Shown here one piece after another: positions 29,682-36,773 of a stretch of 64,000 bases of DNA. Positions within the stretch are counted from its first letter, which is position 1; every line of letters begins with the position of its first letter. The stretch is from Candidatus Humimonas hydrogenitrophica (lineage in GTDB: Bacteria > Gemmatimonadota > Gemmatimonadetes > Palauibacterales > Palauibacteraceae), in contig CANPVD010000105.1 of assembly GCA_947581615.1 (NCBI GenBank), positions 22,373 through 86,372 of the forward strand, written 5' to 3'. A program made the translations under genes and the position numbers. The notes under the pieces are model-generated. The model was not told the DNA's origin. It searched no databases and saw nothing but the letters and a program-made list of their open reading frames with translations.

Positions 29682-30758
29682 TCACCGCGGTTTAGCCGCC
29701 CGCAGTCCTATCACGGTCGGCACGGGATCCTCGAACTCGACGTAAAAGGTCGGACCTCGCGCGGCCGCCATAGCCTTGAACTTCTTCGCGGGAAGCAAAT
29801 AGCTCTCCAGGTACCGGCAGTCTCGCATCGAATAGGCGTCCAACGTGCGCAGCGCCTTGTCGGTCTCCCCCTTCGCGAGGATGTAGAGGGTCGAATCGAC
29901 GATCGCCGTGGCCACGGCCCACACAGGGGCCGACTGATCGACGACGGCGGGTGGTGGTCTACCTTCGATGAGCTCACCGCGGCAACGAAGGTGCTTTCCG
30001 TCCCATACAAAGAAGGGCCGGGCCCAGGGCAGCAAGACCGCCCAGAGAGTCCCGTTCGCCTGCTTTGACGCCATGGTCTGCCGGTAGAACCAGTTCAAAC
30101 CACGAAATTCCTTTGGAACTCGTGCCGAATCCGTAACAGCGCCCGATTCGTCGACCTCGATCCAAAACGGCGCGCTGGCACCAATCGGGGTCACGATCGC
30201 AGTTCTTCCAAAGGGAACGACGTCCCGGACGGTCCGTCCACCCAGCGGTACCAGCTTCCGACGCGCTCCGTCTGGTGCGACGATCGCGAGTCGGTTCGCC
30301 ACGGCATCGTTTAGCCACACTGCTCCGTCTGACCCAAAATCTAGATCAAGGACGTTGCCGATCTCGTCGGGCCCCTTCCCATTCCGGCCATACATCCATT
30401 GCAGCTTTCCATTACTTCGGTCGAAGGCGAGCAACCTATGATCGAGATAGTCGTAGACGTAAAGTCTGTCCCCGAACACTCCGAGGCGACGGGGCTGGCG
30501 AAAGAGCGTGTCCTGGACCTGGCCGCCGAGCACAAGCACGGTATCCCACCGTGACGACGCGACGCGGCGGCGGGCAGGTTCTTGTCGAGCCTTCGCAGCG
30601 ACCTCCGCGCTGGAGGGAGCAGCGGTCTTAGAGGCCGCGCTCCGCCCCGCTTCGTCATGGCTGCCGCAACCAACGAGAGGGGCACTGGCAACAACCACGG
30701 CGGCGAGCGCCGAAGTCAGTCGGCTCACCGAGCCCGACGTGCCGCGACCGCCCGACAT
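29682..30758 (-). CDS. Six-bladed beta-propeller lipoprotein in the AT-richer block
   Basis: 358 residues from ATG 30758. Lipoprotein signal ALAAVVVASAPLVGC with lipobox LVGC. Blade-like repeats include LGVFGDRLYVYDYLDHRLLA, MYGRNGKGPDEIGNV, DLDFGSDGAVWLNDA. Similar to 6-bladed propeller proteins of Bacteroidetes. Base composition and codon use are clearly less GC-rich than neighbours, suggesting acquisition. A GTG at 30803, eight bases after the stop of the Cys-rich peptide gene, is an alternative start. Lies last in a possible DsbA-VKOR-peptide-propeller operon. Confidence 0.72.
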   Translation of the reverse strand: MSGGRGTSGSVSRLTSALAAVVVASAPLVGCGSHDEAGRSAASKTAAPSSAEVAAKARQEPARRRVASSRWDTVLVLGGQVQDTLFRQPRRLGVFGDRLYVYDYLDHRLLAFDRSNGKLQWMYGRNGKGPDEIGNVLDLDFGSDGAVWLNDAVANRLAIVAPDGARRKLVPLGGRTVRDVVPFGRTAIVTPIGASAPFWIEVDESGAVTDSARVPKEFRGLNWFYRQTMASKQANGTLWAVLLPWARPFFVWDGKHLRCRGELIEGRPPPAVVDQSAPVWAVATAIVDSTLYILAKGETDKALRTLDAYSMRDCRYLESYLLPAKKFKAMAAARGPTFYVEFEDPVPTVIGLRAAKPR

Positions 30759-30810
30759 TACCGGTAATTCGGGCGGTTGGCAGAGAACCTCGAAGTGTGC
30801 CACATCGGGG

Positions 30811-31098
30811 CTACTGAGCTATCGAGTGGAATTGGAGGCACTCACACATGCACAGGTATTGGCCGGTACTTTCACAGTTTCCCGCGCAGGGATATGGGCA
30901 GGTTTCCTGCGCACAGAGCTTCCCCGAAAAAGTTGACCCCAGAGACGCGGAGGGTGCCCCTGGTGCGGCCAGGAGCAGGAGCGAGGTGAGCCCGGCGACA
31001 GACGGTAAGGAGCGTGCAGCTCGGTCTGGGGGGGGCAGCGGCAGGCTACCGCCCCACCCTGCTGTGCGCCCCTTCTTCGGCCGGCCGACTCGCGGCAC
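30811..31098 (-). CDS. Small secreted cysteine-rich peptide (predicted)
   Basis: 95 residues from GTG 31098; the start is uncertain since the frame has no ATG before the mature part. A basic leader and hydrophobic core (SLPSVAGLTSLLLLAAPGA) ending in Pro-Ser-Ala resemble a signal peptide. The mature tail of about 45 residues has seven cysteines spaced C-x4-C-x3-C-x3-C-x7-C-x-C-x-C, ending HSIAQ. It starts 21 bases after the VKOR stop and ends just before the propeller gene, all on one strand. The odd cysteine count leaves one free or intermolecular thiol. No family recognised; the small Cys-rich NVEALA peptides beside Bacteroides propellers are a loose analogy. Confidence 0.55.
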   Translation of the reverse strand: MPRVGRPKKGRTAGWGGSLPLPPPDRAARSLPSVAGLTSLLLLAAPGAPSASLGSTFSGKLCAQETCPYPCAGNCESTGQYLCMCECLQFHSIAQ

Positions 31099-31118
31099 CT
31101 TCGCGGCGGCAGGAGAAG

Positions 31119-31592
31119 CTAATCCATAGCCGGGCCCACCTCGGCGCTCCCGGCGGACTCGTCCTCCCCCCAGCCCCACGCCACCAGCACGAAGATCAGC
31201 GTCACGATCACGGCGCTCCCCACGCACCAGCGGCAGATGGCGTGGAGGATGAAGACCTCGGTCGAGGTGAGGTAGAGGCTGAAGGCGAACCCTCCCACGG
31301 CCAGGAGGGAGATCACGGTCCCGAGCCAGCGGCGGGCCGCCAGGGCGGGCTGGATCCCCACCAGGGCCGCCGTCAGCGTGAGGGCGTACCAGGCCACCCC
31401 CCACCCCGCCACCGGCTGGCCCAGGAAGAACGAGAAGCGCGATGCCTGCACGTACTCGCACGAGCCTCCCACCCCGCACACCAGGGCCCCGTAGAAGCCC
31501 ATGTGGTAGAGAAGGAGGTACAGGGAGAGGAACAGCCCGATCAGGGCGAGCACGGCGACGGCCATGCGCCGCCGCAGGGCTCCCCGGCTCAT
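31119..31592 (-). CDS. Vitamin K epoxide reductase-like (VKOR) quinone-linked disulfide oxidase
   Basis: 157 residues, four membrane helices. Loop cysteines in CGVGGSCEYV pass electrons to the CRWC active site in helix 4; the conserved serine lies in ASRFSFFLG. In bacteria VKOR replaces DsbB, reoxidising a DsbA partner with quinone. The DsbA-like gene lies 40 bases upstream on the same strand, making a complete oxidative-folding pair. ATG at 31592. Confidence 0.92.
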   Translation of the reverse strand: MSRGALRRRMAVAVLALIGLFLSLYLLLYHMGFYGALVCGVGGSCEYVQASRFSFFLGQPVAGWGVAWYALTLTAALVGIQPALAARRWLGTVISLLAVGGFAFSLYLTSTEVFILHAICRWCVGSAVIVTLIFVLVAWGWGEDESAGSAEVGPAMD

Positions 31593-31632
31593 CGGCGCCG
31601 ACGCCGGCCCGCCGGCGCGCGTCGCTCCGACC

Positions 31633-32370
31633 TCACTTCGAGCTCGCGGCAGAGGGCTCGGCCGCCTGGATCAGCTTCTCCAGGGACCCGTAGCCGTAAT
31701 CCGACGTCGAGACCCGCTTCCCATCGATGAACAGGGTCGGCGTCGCGTTCACCCCGAGCTGGATCCCGTAGTTCCTCGAGGCCATGATCTGCGGGATGAA
31801 CTTCCGGTCCTGGTAGCACTTCTTCCACTGGCCCACGTCGGCGCCCGCCTGCCTGGCCAGGTCCTCGAAGTGGTTCTCCGGGTTACGGGAGGCCACCCAG
31901 GTGAGCTGGTTGGCGTACAGCAGGTCGTGCATGGCCCAGTAGTGCCCCTGGGCCCCGGCGCAGCGGGCGGCCAGGGCGCCCGGAATGGCATTGGTGTTCT
32001 GGCTGAGCGGGAAGTCGTACAGGGTCCAGCGCACCTTGCCGGTCTGCACGTAGTTCTGGCGTAGCGCCCGCCCCGTGAGCCGGGTGAACTCCGCGCAGTG
32101 CGGGCAGGTGTAGTCGGCGAACTCCACGAAGTGGACCGCGGCGTCGGCCGGGCCCTCGCTGACGCCGGCGCCCGAGTCGGCCGGGGCGTCGATCTGGGCC
32201 ATGGAGATCGGAGGCGCCGACCCGCTCTCGGCGCCTCCGCGCCTGAGCGCCAGGAGCGCCACGATCCCCGCGACCACCACGACGGCGAGGCCGATGTAGA
32301 AGCCCTTGCCGGGTCCGCTTCCGCCACCCTTGCGACCGCCCTTTCTTCCCACCTTGTTTCCCTTTGCCAC
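31633..32370 (-). CDS. Membrane-anchored DsbA-family thioredoxin
   Basis: 245 residues: basic Gly/Lys leader, one membrane helix (FYIGLAVVVVAGIVALLAL), then a DsbA-type thioredoxin with FADYTCPHCAEF and cis-proline in NATPTLFIDGK. CPHC is the classic oxidising dithiol. Expected to introduce disulfides into exported proteins and be recharged by the VKOR encoded next. GTG at 32370 follows AGGAGGAACGAGC. Confidence 0.9.
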   Translation of the reverse strand: MAKGNKVGRKGGRKGGGSGPGKGFYIGLAVVVVAGIVALLALRRGGAESGSAPPISMAQIDAPADSGAGVSEGPADAAVHFVEFADYTCPHCAEFTRLTGRALRQNYVQTGKVRWTLYDFPLSQNTNAIPGALAARCAGAQGHYWAMHDLLYANQLTWVASRNPENHFEDLARQAGADVGQWKKCYQDRKFIPQIMASRNYGIQLGVNATPTLFIDGKRVSTSDYGYGSLEKLIQAAEPSAASSK

Positions 32371-32403
32371 GCTCGTTCCTCCTGTCGTGCGTCGTCCGGT
32401 CGT

Positions 32404-33795
32404 CTAGTAGACGAACAGGATCGTGATCACGGCCGCCACCAGGAGGGCCAGCCCCGCGATGAGCACGAGCTGCAACCACTCCGGGATCCGGCGGCGGGGC
32501 ATCGCCCCCACCTCCGCCAGCGACGGCAGGAGACGCTTACCCCACACCTCGCCGATTTCTCCAAGCGCCTCCCGCCACGCCTCTTCGTACGCGGCGTCGA
32601 CGCGCCGCAGCATCCGCTTCCAATCCGAGATCGCGGTATCGAGTCCCTCGTCGCCCCCCTCCGGAGGGCCGGCCTCGAGCGTCTCGAGCCTCTCCGACAG
32701 CTCCCGCTGGCGTTCCTCGAGCTGCTGCAGGAGCGGCACGAGCCGCTCGAACGGACCCAGGAGCCCGAGCCGGATCTCCTCGCGAGCCTCCTCCGAGATG
32801 CGAAATCGGCTCCGCTGGCGCGAGGGGACTCGCTTGCCCTCCAGCTGGGGTGTCAGGGCGCGGTCGTAGGCTTCGGCCAGCCGCGCGGCGGCGTTCGTCA
32901 CCGCCGCCCGCGTGTCCTCCTGGAGCTCTCCCGCGTCCATGGCGTCCACCGCGCGCCGCAGGGTGCGGGCGCCCGAGGCGGCGGACTTCCTCAGGAGAAG
33001 CGGGCCGAGCGCGATCTCTCCCAGCTCCAGATAGTGCGTCTCGAAGAAGGAGCGGCCCAGTCCCGCCCGGTCCATGGTCCGGGCGGGGACCCGGGCGGCC
33101 GCCTCCTCCGCCAGGCGCTGCAGCGCGTCCACCGTGAGCCGCAGGACGGGCATTTCAGCCGCCACCGGGGGCGCCACCTCGCGGCGCGCGAACATCTCGA
33201 GCTCGGGACCGCGACTCTCCGGCATGCCCCGCGCGGACCGAATGGTGGCCTGCACCTCTTCGGCGAACAGGTACAGGAGGCGAACCCGGTCGCCGCCGCG
33301 GCGAACCTCGACCGCGGGGCCGCGCCCGCCCGTGGCCTCCTCCCCGAGCTCCGTGGCCTCCTCCGCCGGCCACGGGATGGCGTGGTGCTCCGCGGCGCTC
33401 AGGAGGTGGAGGCCGCGTCGGGTGACCACCGCCAGCCACAGGCCGCGGACCTCGGCCTCCGCTATCCGGCCGACGGCCGCGGTGCCGGCGGTGCACACCA
33501 CGCCCTCGCCGGTGAGGTCCGGGGGGAGGCGGCGGCGCTGGTCCGCCCGTCCGACGCTGCTCTCCACCGCCCGGGCCACGTCGTCCAGGGCGCGTCCGGC
33601 GCCCTGCAGCGCCACGGTCAGGCCACTGGAGAACACCATGAACAGGCCGGCCCGGCGCGAGGTCCAGAAGATGTCGCGGTAGGGGACCCGCAGGTCGCCG
33701 AGGACGAGCTCCGACTCACCGATGCCGACCTCCACGCCCCGCCGGGTACCGCCGGCGCGCGACCACAGGTCCAGGCGGAAGGCCGAATCCCTCAC
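32404..33795 (-). CDS. Tail-anchored protein of unknown function
   Basis: 463 residues. The first part is beta-rich (LDLWSRAGGTRRGVEVGIGE, VRGLWLAVVTRRGLHLLS), resembling a PH-like or adaptor fold. A long helical middle contains the coiled-coil LVPLLQQLEERQRELSERLE. One hydrophobic helix at the very C-terminus (LQLVLIAGLALLVAAVITIL) leaves only two residues after it, so it should be tail-anchored with its body in the cytoplasm. GTG start overlaps the HAD stop. No family recognised. Confidence 0.65.
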   Translation of the reverse strand: MRDSAFRLDLWSRAGGTRRGVEVGIGESELVLGDLRVPYRDIFWTSRRAGLFMVFSSGLTVALQGAGRALDDVARAVESSVGRADQRRRLPPDLTGEGVVCTAGTAAVGRIAEAEVRGLWLAVVTRRGLHLLSAAEHHAIPWPAEEATELGEEATGGRGPAVEVRRGGDRVRLLYLFAEEVQATIRSARGMPESRGPELEMFARREVAPPVAAEMPVLRLTVDALQRLAEEAAARVPARTMDRAGLGRSFFETHYLELGEIALGPLLLRKSAASGARTLRRAVDAMDAGELQEDTRAAVTNAAARLAEAYDRALTPQLEGKRVPSRQRSRFRISEEAREEIRLGLLGPFERLVPLLQQLEERQRELSERLETLEAGPPEGGDEGLDTAISDWKRMLRRVDAAYEEAWREALGEIGEVWGKRLLPSLAEVGAMPRRRIPEWLQLVLIAGLALLVAAVITILFVY

Positions 33796-34481
33796 GACAG
33801 CAGCGTCTCCGCCACCGAGGCCACGTCCGAGAGATCCCCGAACACCACGTCCGCCCCGTGCTCCCGGAGGGAGCCGGCGTCGTGGCGCCCCGTGGCCACC
33901 GCCAGGGTGCGGAGCCCGGAGGCCCGGCCGCAGCGGATGTCCGCGGGCGTGTCGCCCACGACCCACACGTCGCGGTGCTCGAAGCGCAGGCCGCGCTCGG
34001 CGGCCCGGCGGAGTGCCACGGGGGGGAGCTCGTCCCGGTGCTCGGCGTCCGACCCGTACCCGCCGACCTCGAACGGGGCGTGCACGCCCGCGGCGGCCAG
34101 CTTGCGCCGCGCTCCCTCCTCCAGGTTTCCGGTCACCAGGCCCAGGGTCACGCCGGCCTCCCCCGCCAGCCGCTTCAGCAGCTCGATGACGCCCGGGTAC
34201 GGATGGGCCCGGCCGTTCCGCGCCGCGAGCTCCTCGGCGAGGATCGCCAGGTAGGGACCCCACACCCGGCCCATGCGGGCGTCGATCCACGCGTCCTCCC
34301 GCCCCAGGGCGCGCAGCAGTCCCCGGACGATGGACGGGTCGGTGCGCCCGTGGAAGTCACAGCTGTCGATCGGCCCGGCCTCCCCGAACACACGCACCAT
34401 GGCCCGGCCCAGGGCCGCGCGCCCCGCGCCGCCGGAGTCGACCAGCGTGCCGTCCACATCGAAGAGAACCAGACGTCTCAC
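33792..34481 (-). CDS. HAD-superfamily phosphatase, phosphoglycolate phosphatase-like
   Basis: 229 residues. Motif I LVLFDVDGTLVDSGG gives the nucleophile Asp; VTGN is motif II; DVWVVGDTPADIRCGRASG is motif IV. A helical cap lies between residues about 15 and 95. Likely cytoplasmic phosphatase for a small phosphorylated metabolite; Gph activity is possible but unproven. GTG start overlaps the P1 peptidase stop, and its stop overlaps the tail-anchored gene. Confidence 0.85.
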   Translation of the reverse strand: MRRLVLFDVDGTLVDSGGAGRAALGRAMVRVFGEAGPIDSCDFHGRTDPSIVRGLLRALGREDAWIDARMGRVWGPYLAILAEELAARNGRAHPYPGVIELLKRLAGEAGVTLGLVTGNLEEGARRKLAAAGVHAPFEVGGYGSDAEHRDELPPVALRRAAERGLRFEHRDVWVVGDTPADIRCGRASGLRTLAVATGRHDAGSLREHGADVVFGDLSDVASVAETLLS

Positions 34482-35425
34482 GTGCGTCTCACCGCCCGGG
34501 TGACGGCCTCGGCCAGCGCCTCCTCCGCCCGCAGCGCCAGCGGGAGCAGCTCGTGCAGCGGCCGGGGAGCCAGCCGCTCGCCGACCGCGCCCGTGGAGAG
34601 CGCGAACACCATGTCCCCGTCGAAGGGGGTCGCCGCCGGCCGCAGCCGCCGGATGAGCCCGTGCACGGCCTGCCGCGCCACCACCTGGAGGTCGGTGCGC
34701 CCCAGGGGGACGTCGGTGGCCACCACGCCGAGCGTGGTGTTCTCGCGCCCCAGTCGCTCCCCGAACCCTCCCGGCGCCGAGCCGTCCCGCAGGGTGCGGG
34801 CCGTATCCCTGTAACCCCCGCCCGGGGCGCGGCACCCCGCCACGATGGAGCCGTCCCCGTCGACCACGTCCCCGAAAGCGTTCACGGCCGCCAGGGCCGC
34901 CACCGTGCCCTCACGGCCCTCCGCGACCGCGCTCCCCACCCCGGAGGGCTCGGCGAACTCGGGGCCGGCCAGCTTGCCGACCGTGGCCCCGCAGCCGGCG
35001 CCGACCGGGCCCTCCTCGACCGGCTCCGGGCCAGCGGTCTCCACCGCCGCCCGGCCCATGGCCGGGCCCGGGCGCACGGAGGCGTCGCCCACGGCCAGGT
35101 CGTAGAGGACGGCCGCGGGCACGATCGGCACCCGCGCCGCCGCGGTTCGGAAGCCGCGCCCGTGCTCCTCGAGCCACGCCACGACCCCGTCCGCGGCCGC
35201 CAGCCCGAAGGCCGAGCCGCCGGTGAGCAGGAGGGCATCGCAGCACGGGACCACGTGCAGGGGCGAGAGGGCGTCCAGCTCCCGCGAGCCGGTGGCCAGG
35301 CCCCGGACCTCGACCACGGCCGTGAACGGCCCGAGGACGACCGTGCACCCCGTGCGAGCCGCGACGTCCTGCGCGTGGCCGACCTGGAGGCCCGCCACGG
35401 CGGTCAGGCTCCGGTTCGGGCTCAC
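34478..35425 (-). CDS. P1 family (S58, DmpA-like) self-processing aminopeptidase
   Basis: 315 residues of the N-terminal-nucleophile-like DmpA/L-aminopeptidase family, which cleave themselves to expose Ser or Thr. The probable nucleophile is the Thr of RENTTLGVVATD, and GAGCGATVGK and LTGGSAFGLAAADGV are family motifs. No signal peptide. Substrate unknown; relatives act on beta-peptides or D-amino acid amides. GTG at 35425 overlaps the mini C26 gene stop. Confidence 0.85.
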   Translation of the reverse strand: MSPNRSLTAVAGLQVGHAQDVAARTGCTVVLGPFTAVVEVRGLATGSRELDALSPLHVVPCCDALLLTGGSAFGLAAADGVVAWLEEHGRGFRTAAARVPIVPAAVLYDLAVGDASVRPGPAMGRAAVETAGPEPVEEGPVGAGCGATVGKLAGPEFAEPSGVGSAVAEGREGTVAALAAVNAFGDVVDGDGSIVAGCRAPGGGYRDTARTLRDGSAPGGFGERLGRENTTLGVVATDVPLGRTDLQVVARQAVHGLIRRLRPAATPFDGDMVFALSTGAVGERLAPRPLHELLPLALRAEEALAEAVTRAVRRT

Positions 35426-35727
35426 CCGCTCGCCGCCGCGCCGGCGGCCGCCCGAACCGCCTCCCCGAACCACTCGAACAGCCGCTGGCTGCCCCCCTCG
35501 GGGTCGGGCAGGCGGCGCTCCGGGTGCCACTGGACGGCGAGGACGGGCGCCCGGACCGCCGGCCGGTGGAGCTCGACGGCCCCGGCCGCGCGCACGCCCT
35601 CGAGGTAGCCGTGCTCCAGCCACACACGGCGACACGGGTGCTCCGCGGGTCCGTCGCTCCACGCGGCGGTGACGGCCACGAGCGGAGCTTCCGCCGGCGA
35701 CCCGCCCCGGTCCGGGTCTCCCCTCAC
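35422..35727 (-). CDS. Shrunken C26 (PuuD-like) peptidase missing its catalytic core
   Basis: 101 residues. The start matches the N-terminal strand and helix of gamma-glutamyl peptidases (APLVAVTAAWSDG then WLEHGYLEGVRAAGA). After about 8 residues it jumps to the C-terminal PVLAVQWHPER and the final helix RLFEWFGEAV. The roughly 130-150 residue middle of a normal C26 protein, including the cysteine nucleophile elbow, is absent. The frame is intact and the gene is coupled by GTGA on both sides, which argues that it is still translated. It is not a simple frameshifted pseudogene; function unknown. Confidence 0.6.
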   Translation of the reverse strand: MRGDPDRGGSPAEAPLVAVTAAWSDGPAEHPCRRVWLEHGYLEGVRAAGAVELHRPAVRAPVLAVQWHPERRLPDPEGGSQRLFEWFGEAVRAAAGAAASG

Positions 35728-36773
35728 GCCCCTCCGTCCTCCGGGCCGTCCCCGGCCCGCTCCTCGAGCCAGCCGGCCAGCACCACCGGGTCGACGTTGC
35801 CCCCCGACAGCACGCATGCCACGTCGCCGTCCTCGGCCCAGGCGGGGTCGGCCGCGCCGCACAGGAGGGCGGCCACGGAGGCGGCCCCGCTCGGCTCCAC
35901 GACCAGGTGCCGGTGGAAGCACCACAGGACCGCGTCCACCAGCGCCGCGTCGGGCACGGTCACCACCTCGTCGACCAGCTCCCGGATGTGGGCGAAGGTG
36001 AGGTCGCCGGGCCGGGGCGGCCGCAGGCCGTCGGCGATCGTGTCCACCCGCTCCAGGGCCACGGGCCGGCCCGCTTCGAGCGAGCGCCTCGTGTCGTCGG
36101 CCCCCTCCGGCTCGACCCCCACGATGCGGCACTCGGGGGCCAGCTCGCGCAGCACGACCGCGCAGCCGGACAGGAGCCCGCCGCCCCCGATCGGGACGAG
36201 CACGAGGCCGGGGTCCCCGGCCGCCTCCTCGCCGCGGGCCGCCGCCTCGTCGAGCTGGTCCCAGATCTCGAGCGCCGTGGTGCCCTGGCCGGCGATGATG
36301 TTCGGGTGGTCGAAGGGCGGCACCATGGTGGCGCCCTCCTGCTTCTCGATCTCGAGCGCCCGGGCCTCGCGGTCGGGCGCCGTGGTGCCGACCAGTTCGA
36401 TCTTCGCGCCCAGGCGGCGGACGCCCTCCACCTTCACGCGCGGCGCGTCGACCGGCATGACGATGGTGGCCGGCACGCCGTAGGCGCGAGCCGCGTAGGC
36501 GACCCCCTGGGCGTGGTTGCCCGAGGAATACGCGACCAGGCCGGCGCCGCGCTGCTCGGGCGTGAGCAGGCTCACGAAGTTGTAGGCCCCGCGGACCTTG
36601 AAGGCTCCCGCGCGCTGCAGGCTCTCGCACTTGAGCCAGGCGGTGGACCCGTCGGGTAGCTCGCCGGGAAGGAGGGGGGTGCGCAGCGCCACCCCCTCGA
36701 GACGGGCCGCGGCGTCCTGCACCTGCCGCAGGCCGACGAGCTCCATCGACCGGATTCCGGCTTCCGGGCTCAC
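35724..36773 (-). CDS. Threonine/serine dehydratase, PLP fold type II
   Basis: 349 residues. [15 protein letters not shown] contains the PLP lysine, [10 protein letters not shown] binds the phosphate, and [10 protein letters not shown] is the glycine loop. No C-terminal ACT-like regulatory domain, so it is the catabolic-sized (TdcB-like) enzyme that deaminates threonine to 2-oxobutyrate; serine racemase activity is possible. GTG at 36773 overlaps the gyrA stop. Confidence 0.9.
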   Translation of the reverse strand: MSPEAGIRSMELVGLRQVQDAAARLEGVALRTPLLPGELPDGSTAWLKCESLQRAGAFKVRGAYNFVSLLTPEQRGAGLVAYSSGNHAQGVAYAARAYGVPATIVMPVDAPRVKVEGVRRLGAKIELVGTTAPDREARALEIEKQEGATMVPPFDHPNIIAGQGTTALEIWDQLDEAAARGEEAAGDPGLVLVPIGGGGLLSGCAVVLRELAPECRIVGVEPEGADDTRRSLEAGRPVALERVDTIADGLRPPRPGDLTFAHIRELVDEVVTVPDAALVDAVLWCFHRHLVVEPSGAASVAALLCGAADPAWAEDGDVACVLSGGNVDPVVLAGWLEERAGDGPEDGGA

